A DNA stretch of 64,000 nucleotides from contig NZ_CP023396.1 of the NCBI RefSeq assembly GCF_008808095.1, positions 1,612,001 through 1,676,000 on the forward strand, read 5' to 3'. Under the pieces are notes generated by a model, which saw nothing but the letters and a program-made list of their open reading frames with translations, had not been told where the DNA came from and did no database searches. The stretch comes from Pseudoalteromonas ruthenica. Its GTDB lineage: Bacteria; Pseudomonadota; Gammaproteobacteria; Enterobacterales; Alteromonadaceae. Of the stretch, positions 16,897 through 26,294 are shown piece after piece. The position numbers were made by a program, and so were the translations under genes. Numbering within the stretch: position 1 is the stretch's first letter; each line of letters opens with the position of its first letter.

Positions 16897-19688
16897 TAGA
16901 GGTTGACCTTTTCTTTCGGTGTTTCTGCTGTCAATTTACCTAGGCTTGCCAAAATCATCAAAGTGGCACCTACCACAGTGAGATAGACCCCTAGGTCGAA
17001 AATCATTGCGCTGGCAAGCTCGGTTTTGCCCACCAACGGAATATCAAAATAATCAAACCAGCTGGTTAAGAAGTTACGCCCAAACAGCCAGCTTCCCATG
17101 CCTGTCAGTGTAGCAATGGCTAATCCTGAGGCTATCACCTTGCGGTAATTGATATCCATGCGCGCACGTATCCAGTTCGAACCATTGGCCATGTACTGCA
17201 AGATGAAGGCGATAGAAGTAACCAAGCCAGCGATGAAGCCACCACCCGGTAAGTTGTGACCACGCAAGAAAATATACACGGACACCATAATGGCCAGCGG
17301 CAGCAAACTTTGCGAGATACTCGCCAGCAACAGCGGGTGACGTTCGCGAGCCCAAGGACGCCCTTCACTGTCTGATGCTGGCATAAACAGTGGCAGATTA
17401 AGTAATAGCTTGTAGATACCCAGCGCTGCGATACCCAGTACAGTAATTTCACCAAGAGTATCAAAGCCACGGAAGTCTACGAGAATAACGTTTACAACGT
17501 TGGTACCGCCGCCACCGGTTTTGGCATTGGCAACAAAGAATTGCGAGATGCTCTCGTGGGGGCGTGTGAGCACCGCATAACAAATACTGCCGATGACGAT
17601 ACCAATGGCACTACTGATCCCTAAATCTCGCAAGATTCGAATTGAGCTTGATTCCTTTGGCGTACGTTGCGGTAAGAAAAACAGTGCCAACATCAATAGC
17701 ATCACCGTGACTACTTCCACAGTAAGCTGAGTGAGCGCCAAGTCAGGCGCAGAGAAACGACTGAAGGCCACTGAGGTCATCAACCCCACCACCGAAATCA
17801 TGATGAGGGCCACCATGCGCGAGCGATGCCATACCAAGGTGGCAAGCGCGCCAATCATGAGCAAGGCCGCGCCAATGGCATTATGAGCATCAATATCGCT
17901 CAGACCTTTAGACCCAGCCAGCGTATGCATTTCAAATAATGGCAGACCGGCAAGAACCAGTGCCGAGAGCAATAAAATAAAGACATAGCGCTGCAAAGAG
18001 CCATTCTCTATACGCAGAACTTGCTCACGTGACCACGTCATCACCTGTTGGATACCGGCGTCGAATGCCCTTTTTGCATTAACACTGGGTAGCGAGGCTT
18101 GGAACTGGAATAAATATTTGCGTTGAGAATAGATAAACAAACCACCGGCTACTGCCACCGCACTCATAAATAGCGGTAGATTAAAACCGTGCCAAATAGC
18201 CAGTTTGTAATCCGGTGCATCACCGGCTAAAACTGCATTGGAAGCGACCGATAAAATAGGGTCCACTACAAAGGCTGGGAACAAACCGACGAGCACACAC
18301 ATCGCAACCAACACTTCAATGGGCACGCGCATATAACGCGGCGCTTCGTGAGGATCCTTAGGCAGGTCTTTGGGCTCACCATTGAAAAATACATCGTGAA
18401 TAAAACGCGCCGAATAAGCCACTGACAATGCCCCGGCTACCGTCGCTAACACTGGAATTAACCATGACATAGACCCCAGCATTTGCTGGTGTAAAGTCTC
18501 AGCAAAGAACATCTCTTTTGATAAGAAGCCGTTCAAAAGCGGCACACCGGCCATGGACGCCGCCGCCACCATCGCTAAGGTCGCGGTATAAGGCATATAA
18601 CGCCACATACCGTTCAGTTTACGCATGTCTCGAGTACCGGTTTCGTGATCGATAATACCCGTCGCCATAAACAGTGATGCTTTAAAAATAGCGTGATTAA
18701 TAATGTGGAAAATCGCCGCAACTGTCGCCAGCTGCGTATCCAGGCCTAGGAGCAAGGTAATAAGACCCAAATGACTGATGGTCGAGTATGCCAACAAGCC
18801 CTTTAAGTCGTGTTTGAATAAAGCAATGTAAGCACCGACTAACAAGGTTGTCAGGCCGGTTACGCCAACAATAATGAACCATAGCTCGGTGCCTGCCAGT
18901 GCGGGATAAAAGCGGGCTAACAGGAAAATTCCGGCTTTAACCATCGTTGCCGAATGTAAGTAGGCGCTGACTGGCGTAGGTGCCGCCATCGCATGCGGCA
19001 ACCAAAAGTGAAAGGGAAACTGCGCAGATTTGGTGAACGCCCCTAGCAACACCAACACCAAAATAACCGGATACCAAGACGATGACTTGATCACCTCGGC
19101 ACTTTGTAGAATAACGTCAAGCTCGTAGCTGCCCACTAACTGGCCGATGAGCACTAAGCCCGCCAACAGGGCCAGACCGCCAGCGCCGGTAATAGCCAAT
19201 GCCATACGTGCGCCTTTACGTGCTTCAGGTTTATGGGACCAGTAGCTGATCAATAAAAATGAGCTAATACTGGTGAGCTCCCAGAAGAACCACATTTGAA
19301 TAATATTATTCGCCGTCACAATGCCTAGCATGGCTGTCATAAACAGCATTAAGTAGGCATAAAGCTTAGGCATGGAGTCATTCTCACTAAGGTAATAGCG
19401 AGCATAAAGAATAACCAGCAAACCGATACACAGGATCAGTAAGCAAAACAGCAGGGCTAACCCGTCCAGACGGAAAGACAAGTTCACGCCTAATTCAGGT
19501 ATCCAGGGTAGGCTGGAATAGAGGGTCTCACCCGCCAGCACATCGGGGGCTAAACTCAGTACTAGGGCTAAGCCTAAAATGGGCATTATTGCGGTGATAA
19601 TCGCACTTTGATTGCGCGATAATTTACCAGTAAAACTCGCAAGTAAACTGCCTATAAGGGATAACAGGGGTATCCACAGCAAAGTCAT
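16896..19688 (-). CDS. mrpA: Na+/H+ antiporter fused subunit A/B
   Basis: A 930-residue protein. The first 500 or so residues are the NuoL-like core, with [16 protein letters not shown], the ion-channel Lys in [16 protein letters not shown] and conserved His/Lys segments. The middle is the MrpA-specific extension. The last 130 or so residues (from [15 protein letters not shown], with [15 protein letters not shown]) are the MrpB domain, so A and B are one chain. This is the group 2 (PhaA') arrangement, giving six genes instead of seven. The complex exchanges cytoplasmic Na+ for H+ and supports salt and alkali tolerance, fitting a marine bacterium. Several TATA-like boxes occur upstream (19700-19830), but no single promoter stands out. 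Confidence 0.94.
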   Translation of the reverse strand: MTLLWIPLLSLIGSLLASFTGKLSRNQSAIITAIMPILGLALVLSLAPDVLAGETLYSSLPWIPELGVNLSFRLDGLALLFCLLILCIGLLVILYARYYLSENDSMPKLYAYLMLFMTAMLGIVTANNIIQMWFFWELTSISSFLLISYWSHKPEARKGARMALAITGAGGLALLAGLVLIGQLVGSYELDVILQSAEVIKSSSWYPVILVLVLLGAFTKSAQFPFHFWLPHAMAAPTPVSAYLHSATMVKAGIFLLARFYPALAGTELWFIIVGVTGLTTLLVGAYIALFKHDLKGLLAYSTISHLGLITLLLGLDTQLATVAAIFHIINHAIFKASLFMATGIIDHETGTRDMRKLNGMWRYMPYTATLAMVAAASMAGVPLLNGFLSKEMFFAETLHQQMLGSMSWLIPVLATVAGALSVAYSARFIHDVFFNGEPKDLPKDPHEAPRYMRVPIEVLVAMCVLVGLFPAFVVDPILSVASNAVLAGDAPDYKLAIWHGFNLPLFMSAVAVAGGLFIYSQRKYLFQFQASLPSVNAKRAFDAGIQQVMTWSREQVLRIENGSLQRYVFILLLSALVLAGLPLFEMHTLAGSKGLSDIDAHNAIGAALLMIGALATLVWHRSRMVALIMISVVGLMTSVAFSRFSAPDLALTQLTVEVVTVMLLMLALFFLPQRTPKESSSIRILRDLGISSAIGIVIGSICYAVLTRPHESISQFFVANAKTGGGGTNVVNVILVDFRGFDTLGEITVLGIAALGIYKLLLNLPLFMPASDSEGRPWARERHPLLLASISQSLLPLAIMVSVYIFLRGHNLPGGGFIAGLVTSIAFILQYMANGSNWIRARMDINYRKVIASGLAIATLTGMGSWLFGRNFLTSWFDYFDIPLVGKTELASAMIFDLGVYLTVVGATLMILASLGKLTAETPKEKVNL

Positions 19689-19922
19689 AGTTTGTGAACC
19701 TTTATTATGGTCGCTGAACCTTCAAACAACCTTCTTATAATCAACTCCAGCATCGGGTTTGCTTCCGTGTGCTAAGTTCCTCAACTAGGGTTAGTATAGC
19801 GCCAATTAAACATTAATAATTAGTCAGTTATACTGTTGTGCTCACTCTTTGTCTAGCCTAGATGCGGCTATTCGCCTAAAACTTGGGCTGAGATTAACAC
19901 CTCACTAACCTTGCTTACAAAT

Positions 19923-21137
19923 CTAGTTGTTGGCTTGGTTAATAGTTGTACGGCCTTCACCTGCTCCATGTGTGGCAAGTGGGTGGCGTTGTAGCCAGAT
20001 TGGTAGCGCACTTAGGCGATGAAAGTAATCTTGATAGCGCAGTAATTCATCGCTGTGTTGGCGCAATTGTTTCACCCAAAGGCGACGATACAAAGGCGAT
20101 AAGCCAACCTCTGAGTGTTGCATAATGCTGATTTTATCAGTGGGTTTATAGCCACGCCCATTGTTGCAAAAATCGCTTTTATACCAACCAGAAGGCCTTG
20201 TATCATCGACATAAAGGTTAGCATAGATTTGCCCTTTGTCTGTGCATGCGTGTTGTTGTACTTTAGGCCCCGGATATTCGTCCGTGAACCCGGCAAAATG
20301 CATGAGTTCGTGTAAAAACACATGATAAGGTGCCTCTGTGCTTAATTGCATGACTCCTGCTTGGACATTGGCGCGCCCCTGCTTGGTCATCATAACAATG
20401 AAATCAAAACCCGGGGGCAGTCGTGATGGCTGCTCTGCCAAAGGCTGCCAATTGCAGCGCACATAGCCCCCCCTACTCGACGTGCAATCAAGCTGGCTAC
20501 CCATATAAACAGGCTTAGATAAACACATCAGTCCCGGTTGTGGCTCTGCTTTTGCAAGGTATCGTTCACGCAATTGTTTTAACCTCACGATGCCTTGCGC
20601 GTGATCTGCCAATAATAAAATATTGTAATCACATTGGCGTGCCTCAATTGCTCCTAAGCGCACTTCAAAATCATGATGCTGCGCATAGTCAGTGGTAATT
20701 CGACTTGGCGGCACACCTTGGTGCATCAGTAGAGGCTGAGCAACTTCTTCACTAAGCGCACGATGTTGTGAGATGGTCGTGAGCGAGTGCCACTGCTCAT
20801 TAAGGAGTAGCCGCTTGGTAAGTTGCTGCCACTGCACAGCTTGGGTGTCGTTTTGATGTGATAACGCCGCCTGCCAATACGGCGTGGCATCCTCTACACG
20901 GTGGTCATTGAGTAGCTTGACGGCTAGGGCCAGTTGCGCTGGCGCCACACTCTGCCCTGCCAACACTCGCAGCTGTGCCTGATTAAGTGATTGATAGTCG
21001 ATACTGTGTGGCTGATAGCGATGCCAATAACCAAGGTAACTGGCAGAGTTTGCCGCTAGATGGGAAGCTAAATGAGGGGAGAAACTGCTGCTGGCACAAA
21101 GTAGTAGTGCCAGCAGTATAATTACACTAGTGCGCAC
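19923..21137 (-). CDS. Secreted putative zinc metalloprotease (HELMH), coupled to nlpI
   Basis: A 404-residue protein of unrecognised family. It begins with GTG at 21137, overlapping the nlpI stop by 11 bp, so it is translated by coupling. An N-terminal hydrophobic segment (about 4-20) looks like a signal peptide or anchor. The middle is helical with no known motif. At 276-280 there is HELMH followed by FAGFTDEY, matching the HExxHxxGxxDE pattern of zinc metallopeptidases, where the third ligand would be the Asp or the Glu. Several Cys residues between 168 and 228 may form disulfides. Proteolytic activity is inferred from this motif only. Confidence 0.7.
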   Translation of the reverse strand: MRTSVIILLALLLCASSSFSPHLASHLAANSASYLGYWHRYQPHSIDYQSLNQAQLRVLAGQSVAPAQLALAVKLLNDHRVEDATPYWQAALSHQNDTQAVQWQQLTKRLLLNEQWHSLTTISQHRALSEEVAQPLLMHQGVPPSRITTDYAQHHDFEVRLGAIEARQCDYNILLLADHAQGIVRLKQLRERYLAKAEPQPGLMCLSKPVYMGSQLDCTSSRGGYVRCNWQPLAEQPSRLPPGFDFIVMMTKQGRANVQAGVMQLSTEAPYHVFLHELMHFAGFTDEYPGPKVQQHACTDKGQIYANLYVDDTRPSGWYKSDFCNNGRGYKPTDKISIMQHSEVGLSPLYRRLWVKQLRQHSDELLRYQDYFHRLSALPIWLQRHPLATHGAGEGRTTINQANN

Positions 21138-22005
21138 CCTCGCCTGCCATTAAGCTCAGCTCCAAACGGGCGTACTTATATTCAACAAACTCGTACACAT
21201 TAGTCGATAACGCCAATTTAAAGTAGTCACTGGCCAAGGCTGTATTGCCTTCAGCTTGGTGACGCTTGGCGATATAGAAATACGCCTCACACAATCGCTC
21301 AGCATACTCTTGATGCGACTCGACGCCCTCGCTCAAGGTGTTTAACAGAGCCTTTTCATCAATATCGCCATTGTAATAAGCGACCAACTGATAGGCCCAA
21401 TTCTGTGGGTCTAACGCTTGCGCCATCTTAGCTAAATTGGCTTTTGCTTGTTGAGCGTCGTTCGCACTTTGCGCCAAATAAAGCCATAGCACACGGTAGG
21501 GATCGTCCGGCGCAAAATCTAAAAAAGCTTGTAAGTCGTCACTGGCCAGTTTAGGGCGCTCCCCATAATAAAGGGCGATGCCTCGGTTTAAGTATGCATA
21601 TTCATGCTCAGCGTTAAGCTCCAACACCGAGTCGAACATTTCGTAAGCTTTGCCGTATTGCTGCATTAGGGTGTGATGAATGCCTAAAAAGTTATAGACC
21701 TCGGCTAAATCAGGCTTAAGTTTTACTGCGCGGTTAAAGTCAATGCGCGCCAAGGTACTAAGCCCTAAGCTATCAAATAGTACACCTCGGTCATAATAAA
21801 GCTGCGCTTGTTGCTCATTAGGAAGTTCAGCTTGCTCAATGAGCTCGGTATAACGAGCTATGGCAATTTCGCTGCGAAAATCACTGGGCAGAGGCGCTGT
21901 AAATGGCACTGCAACTAAATACTGAGGCTCTTGGGAAGTGGATTGGCAACCAGCCAACACAGCGGCTAGTGCGCCTGCAATAATGAGCGAAATGGGTTTT
22001 CTCAA
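21127..22005 (-). CDS. nlpI: NlpI-like TPR lipoprotein
   Basis: A 292-residue outer-membrane lipoprotein with a lipobox (LAGC, Cys 20) followed by tandem TPR motifs (about 62-200), including AEVYNFLGIHHTLMQQYG. In E. coli NlpI is the adaptor that brings the peptidoglycan endopeptidase MepS to protease Prc and scaffolds other hydrolases. Size and position directly after pnp match E. coli. Here it is followed by a coupled metalloprotease-like gene. Confidence 0.92.
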   Translation of the reverse strand: MRKPISLIIAGALAAVLAGCQSTSQEPQYLVAVPFTAPLPSDFRSEIAIARYTELIEQAELPNEQQAQLYYDRGVLFDSLGLSTLARIDFNRAVKLKPDLAEVYNFLGIHHTLMQQYGKAYEMFDSVLELNAEHEYAYLNRGIALYYGERPKLASDDLQAFLDFAPDDPYRVLWLYLAQSANDAQQAKANLAKMAQALDPQNWAYQLVAYYNGDIDEKALLNTLSEGVESHQEYAERLCEAYFYIAKRHQAEGNTALASDYFKLALSTNVYEFVEYKYARLELSLMAGEGAH

Positions 22006-22052
22006 CGTCCTGCACCTATATTCAACGGCTATAGATTTTCATTAAACCACAA

Positions 22053-22078
22053 AAAAGGGGGCTAAACAGCCCCCTTTT
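22053..22078 (-). terminator. Rho-independent terminator after pnp
   Basis: On the minus strand AAAAGGGGGCT and AGCCCCCTTTT form an 11-bp stem with a 4-nt loop, ending in TTTTTT. It lies between pnp and nlpI, so nlpI either has its own promoter or depends on read-through. Confidence 0.88.
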
Positions 22079-22093
22079 ACATCAGATTAATGC

Positions 22094-24223
22094 TTATTCA
22101 GCGCTTTTTGACTCTTCTGCGTTTGCAGCTGGTTTTTCTTGCGCTTCTTTGATACTCAAGCGAACGCGGCCTTGGCGGTCTACTTCTAGTACCTTAACTT
22201 TAACTTCTTGACCAACGCTTAGGTGATCAGTCACGTTATTCACACGCTCTTCGCTGATTTGTGAAATGTGTACTAAACCATCTTTGCCTGGCAATACATT
22301 AACAAACGCACCGAAGTCTACGATACGAACTACTTTACCTTCGTAGATTGTACCTACTTCAAGTTCTGCAGTTAACTGCTCTACGCGAGCGATTGCAGCG
22401 CGTGCGCTTTCGCCATCGGTGGCAGCGATCTTAACCGTACCGTCATCATCGATTTCGATAGTAGTGCCAGTTTCTTCAGTTAACGCACGGATTGTTGCAC
22501 CGCCTTTACCAATTACGTCAGCAATTTTCTTCGGTGGAATGTTTACCGTGTAAATGCGTGGTGCGTAATCTGAAAGCTCAGCCGCTGGTGAAGAGATGGC
22601 TTCATCCATCACGCCAAGAATATGCAAACGGGCAGCTTGTGCTTGGTTAAGCGCAATTTGCATGATTTCTTTAGTGATACCTTCAATCTTGATATCCATT
22701 TGCAGCGCAGTGATACCTTCAGAAGTACCGGCTACTTTAAAGTCCATGTCGCCTAGGTGGTCTTCGTCACCCAAGATGTCAGAAAGAACAACAAAGTTGT
22801 CGCCTTCTTTAACAAGACCCATAGCAATACCCGCTACAGATGCCTTAGTTGGGACACCGGCATTCATCAGCGCCAGCGAAGTACCACATACCGAGGCCAT
22901 TGAAGATGAACCGTTCGATTCAGTGATCTCTGATACCACACGGATTGAGTAAGGGAATTCTTCAAGCGTAGGAAGAACAGCCGCAATACCACGCTTAGCA
23001 AGGTTACCATGACCAATTTCACGACGCTTAGGTGAGCCTACAAAGCCTGTTTCGCCAACACAGAATGGAGGGAAGTTGTAGTGCAACATGAAGCGGTTAG
23101 TTGAGGTACCCGTAATAGCATCAATCATCTGTGCGTCACGTTCTGTACCCAGCGTTGCGGTAACAAGTGCCTGAGTTTCACCACGGGTGAAGATAGCACT
23201 ACCGTGCGTACGTGCAAGCACACCGGTTTTAACATCTAGGGCACGGATCATCTCAGGAGTACGGCCATCAATACGTTTTTCACCGGCAATGATGCGACCA
23301 CGTACGATTTTCTTCTCAAGTGAACCGAATACACCCGATACTTCTTGCTCATCTAAGCTTTCGTCTTCACCCAGCTCAGCGCTTAGCTTCTCGATTACTT
23401 GTGCTTTCGCTGCGCTTAGCGCATCTTTACGCGCTACCTTGTCAGTGATGTGATACGCTTCACCGATTTTCGCTTCCGCGATGGCAGCCACTTTTTCCGC
23501 TAGCGACTCGTCTTTCGCTGGTGCGGTCCAATCCCATACAGGCTTGCCTGCTTCGCTAGCAAATTCGTTAATTGCAGTAATAATGGCTTGTGACTGCTCA
23601 TGACCGTAAACAACGGCGCCTAGCATCACGTCTTCTGGCAATGTTTCAGCTTCCGACTCAACCATCAGTACCGCGTTGTCAGTACCAGCAACAACAAGGT
23701 CTAGCTTACTTTCGTTTAGCTCAGTAAGTGTTGGGTTAAGGACATATTGACCGTCGATAAAGCCTACACGAGACGCACCGATTGGGCCATTGAATGGAAT
23801 ACCCGAAAGCGCAAGCGCCGCTGAAGTACCAATCAGCGCGACGATATCTGGTTGAATTTCAGGGTCTACTGAAACAACGGTTGCGATAACTTGCACTTCG
23901 TTTACGAAGCCATCAGGGAACAGTGGACGGATTGGACGGTCAATCAAGCGCGCGATCAGTGTCTCGCCGTCTGATGGACGACCTTCACGCTTCAAGAAAC
24001 CACCAGGGATACGACCCGCTGCGTACATTTTTTCAATGTAGTTAACAGTCAGAGGAAAGAAGTCTTGACCTGGGTTTGCTTCACGCTTACCAACCACAGT
24101 CACGAGTACCGAGGTATCGCCAATGCTAGCAAGTACGGCACCGTCTGCTTGACGTGCAATCGCACCCGTTTCTAGCGATACAGTGTGTTCACCGTATTGA
24201 AATTCTTTAATAATTGGTTGCAC
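22094..24223 (-). CDS. pnp: Polyribonucleotide nucleotidyltransferase (PNPase)
   Basis: A 709-residue 3'-5' phosphorolytic exoribonuclease of the degradosome. Two RNase PH-like domains (the second with [15 protein letters not shown] and the phosphate site [13 protein letters not shown]) are followed by a KH domain (about 555-610, [17 protein letters not shown]) and an S1 domain (about 620-690, [17 protein letters not shown]). The length equals that of E. coli. It lies 264 bp downstream of rpsO. In E. coli pnp mRNA is autoregulated after RNase III cleavage of the leader, and a similar role for the spacer is possible. Confidence 0.98.
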   Translation of the reverse strand: MQPIIKEFQYGEHTVSLETGAIARQADGAVLASIGDTSVLVTVVGKREANPGQDFFPLTVNYIEKMYAAGRIPGGFLKREGRPSDGETLIARLIDRPIRPLFPDGFVNEVQVIATVVSVDPEIQPDIVALIGTSAALALSGIPFNGPIGASRVGFIDGQYVLNPTLTELNESKLDLVVAGTDNAVLMVESEAETLPEDVMLGAVVYGHEQSQAIITAINEFASEAGKPVWDWTAPAKDESLAEKVAAIAEAKIGEAYHITDKVARKDALSAAKAQVIEKLSAELGEDESLDEQEVSGVFGSLEKKIVRGRIIAGEKRIDGRTPEMIRALDVKTGVLARTHGSAIFTRGETQALVTATLGTERDAQMIDAITGTSTNRFMLHYNFPPFCVGETGFVGSPKRREIGHGNLAKRGIAAVLPTLEEFPYSIRVVSEITESNGSSSMASVCGTSLALMNAGVPTKASVAGIAMGLVKEGDNFVVLSDILGDEDHLGDMDFKVAGTSEGITALQMDIKIEGITKEIMQIALNQAQAARLHILGVMDEAISSPAAELSDYAPRIYTVNIPPKKIADVIGKGGATIRALTEETGTTIEIDDDGTVKIAATDGESARAAIARVEQLTAELEVGTIYEGKVVRIVDFGAFVNVLPGKDGLVHISQISEERVNNVTDHLSVGQEVKVKVLEVDRQGRVRLSIKEAQEKPAANAEESKSAE

Positions 24224-24440
24224 TTAATTATTTCCTTTAAGTTGCATTTAGCCCTACTTAATCGTACTAAGCAGACTAAAGTTTGGTTTTCTCAAGCACC
24301 TTACCAATTACAGTAAATAACCACACTCACGCTGGAATGCCTTTATTTACTACAATTGGCAATATGGTGCCATCTTAGCCGACGGCCATACATTGCCCTA
24401 CCGACTTAGACAGGGCCTAGTATACTCGCCAAAAGCACAC

Positions 24441-24468
24441 AAAAAAAGGGGCTAGATAGCCCCTTTTT
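24441..24468 (-). terminator. Terminator after rpsO
   Basis: AAAAAGGGGCTA and TAGCCCCTTTTT pair perfectly around a 2-base centre and are followed on the minus strand by TTTTTTTG. It is 20 bp past the rpsO stop. As in E. coli, partial read-through would supply pnp. Confidence 0.9.
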
Positions 24469-24487
24469 GTAAACTGATTTCAAAGAA

Positions 24488-24757
24488 TTAGCGACGTAGG
24501 CCAAGTTCTTGAATTAGTGCAGTGTAACGCTCGATGCTTTTACCTTTTAGGTAGTTAAGCAAGTTACGGCGTTGGCTTACTTTGCGAAGCAGACCACGAC
24601 GTGAGTGGTTGTCTTGCTTGTGGTTAGCAAAGTGACCTTGAAGCTTGTTGATATCGTGAGTTAGCAAAGCTACTTGTACTTCAGGTGAACCTGTGTCGCC
24701 TTCAGCGCGTGCGAATTTTGCGATGATATCTGCTTTTTCTTGGTTGCTTAGTGACAT
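24488..24757 (-). CDS. rpsO: 30S ribosomal protein S15
   Basis: An 89-residue primary 16S rRNA-binding protein. ATG 24757 ([11 protein letters not shown]) gives the usual family length, with GGAG 7 nt upstream; a TTG four codons earlier overlaps that site and is rejected. The central-domain residues [13 protein letters not shown], with the KHDLHSRRGL-type block, are present. Confidence 0.98.
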   Translation of the reverse strand: MSLSNQEKADIIAKFARAEGDTGSPEVQVALLTHDINKLQGHFANHKQDNHSRRGLLRKVSQRRNLLNYLKGKSIERYTALIQELGLRR

Positions 24758-24832
24758 AAATAACTCCAAAAAATGAGTGTTTTAATACGGTAAGAGCCGA
24801 TCACTAATCCAGCCCCACCAAATGAGCGCGCT

Positions 24833-24860
24833 ATTTTAACAATTTACGCGAGAACTACAA
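24833..24860 (-). promoter_or_regulatory. Candidate rpsO promoter
   Basis: Minus-strand TTGTAG and TAAAAT are separated by 16 bp in the gap between truB and rpsO, giving a 5' UTR of roughly 70 nt. E. coli also has an independent rpsO promoter here. Confidence 0.5.
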
Positions 24861-24885
24861 GCGCTTTATAGGGTGCGCCACTTTC

Positions 24886-25821
24886 CTAGCTGGTAATTGC
24901 CACAGCACGTTTGGCCTTTAAGTGGCCGTGTTGGTTACGCTCACCAACGCCTAGAAAGCGTGTTTTGCAGCGCACCGCACATACCGGCGCAACCTGCTCG
25001 CCGACAACCACAGTTTGCCCGTGGGCAAAAGCAGTGGCTTGTTGTTCGTCAAGCTCGATGCTTGGTAAGTCTTGCACCGCAGTATCCATCGGCAACAGCA
25101 AGGGGTCGAGTACCTCTGCTGGGGCGATGTCTTTGGCTTTGGCCTCATCGAGTAGCTGCTGCAACGTCTCTAACGTCACCATTTTTTCTGCCGGATAGTG
25201 ACCTACTTTAGAACGGTGAAGCATAATCACATGGGCGCCACACCCGAGTAACTCACCTAAGTCATCAACAATCGTACGTATATAGGTGCCTTTGGATACG
25301 TGCGCGGTCATTTGTATCTCGTTGCGCTCACTGTCGAACTCATCTAAGGTCAAACTGTAGACATGAATACGGCGGCATTTACGCGGTACTTCAATGCCTT
25401 CACGGGCATATTTATACAGTGGTTGGCCTTGGTATTTCAGTGCCGAGTACATCGACGGATACTGATCCGACTCCCCAATAAAACTGGCAACCTGTTCACG
25501 TAAATCCGCTTCACAGACATCCACTGCTCGGGTTTGCACAATTTCACCATCGGCGTCAGAGGTGGTCGTGCGCTCGCCTAGTTTAGCCCGAACCACATAG
25601 GTTTTGTCGGTGTCGAGTAAAAACTGTGAAAACTTGGTCGCTTCACCGAAGCACACCGGTAACATCCCCGTAGCAAGAGGGTCTAACGCGCCGGTGTGGC
25701 CCGCCTTTTGCGCAAAGAAAATACCTTTTGCTTGTTGTAACGCGCGGTTACTGGAGATCCCTTGCGGCTTATTAACCAATAGTACGCCATCGACCGGGCG
25801 GCCTTTTGTCCGTCTGGCCAT
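24886..25821 (-). CDS. truB: tRNA pseudouridine(55) synthase
   Basis: A 311-residue enzyme that isomerises U55 in the T-loop of tRNAs. The catalytic Asp is about residue 47 in [12 protein letters not shown]. The second motif KGTYIRTI and a C-terminal PUA-like domain (about 245-305) are visible. It is 5 bp after rbfA, in the classical nusA operon order. Confidence 0.97.
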   Translation of the reverse strand: MARRTKGRPVDGVLLVNKPQGISSNRALQQAKGIFFAQKAGHTGALDPLATGMLPVCFGEATKFSQFLLDTDKTYVVRAKLGERTTTSDADGEIVQTRAVDVCEADLREQVASFIGESDQYPSMYSALKYQGQPLYKYAREGIEVPRKCRRIHVYSLTLDEFDSERNEIQMTAHVSKGTYIRTIVDDLGELLGCGAHVIMLHRSKVGHYPAEKMVTLETLQQLLDEAKAKDIAPAEVLDPLLLPMDTAVQDLPSIELDEQQATAFAHGQTVVVGEQVAPVCAVRCKTRFLGVGERNQHGHLKAKRAVAITS

Positions 25822-25826
25822 CGCGC

Positions 25827-26216
25827 TTACTCTTCTTCGTCGCTGTTGTTGCGCTTATCCTGATCTTCACGCATTACGGTGTCGACCAAGTTAGAAATAC
25901 GCATCCCCTCGAGCAGCGAGTTATCAATCACGAAACGCAACTCAGGGATAATGCGAGCACGAATACGCTTGCCTAATAAGGAGCGAATGTAGCCGCTGGC
26001 ATCGTTCAAAATACGCATGCTTTGTTTCGCTTTAGTGTCGTCATCTTGGTTAAAGACGGTGACAAAAATTTTGGCGTAGGACAAATCACGGGATACTTCC
26101 ACCGCAGACACGGTCACCATGCCTAAACGCGGGTCTTTCACTTCGCGCTGGATGATCACCGCGATTTCTTTTTGGATTTGCTGCGCTACGCGCTCTGTGC
26201 GAGAAAATTCTCTCAT
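25827..26216 (-). CDS. rbfA: 30S ribosome-binding factor A
   Basis: A 129-residue cold-shock and 16S maturation factor with a KH-like fold. The start [10 protein letters not shown] at 26216 matches the family N-terminus; two upstream GTG codons are less likely. Blocks [20 protein letters not shown] and [11 protein letters not shown] are diagnostic. The acidic tail ([10 protein letters not shown]) is typical. Confidence 0.96.
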   Translation of the reverse strand: MREFSRTERVAQQIQKEIAVIIQREVKDPRLGMVTVSAVEVSRDLSYAKIFVTVFNQDDDTKAKQSMRILNDASGYIRSLLGKRIRARIIPELRFVIDNSLLEGMRISNLVDTVMREDQDKRNNSDEEE

Positions 26217-26250
26217 TTCCACCACTTCTATTGATTACACAATGCACAAA

Positions 26251-26269
26251 TGGGGGCACAAGGCCCCCA
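26251..26269 (-). terminator. Hairpin between infB and rbfA
   Basis: TGGGGGC and GCCCCCA form a 7-bp GC-rich stem with a 5-nt loop, 26 bp after the infB stop. The following T-run is weak (ATTTG), so it may slow RNA decay or partly attenuate rather than terminate. Confidence 0.45.
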
Positions 26270-26294
26270 TACTTTTTATGACTAACTGTGAGGT

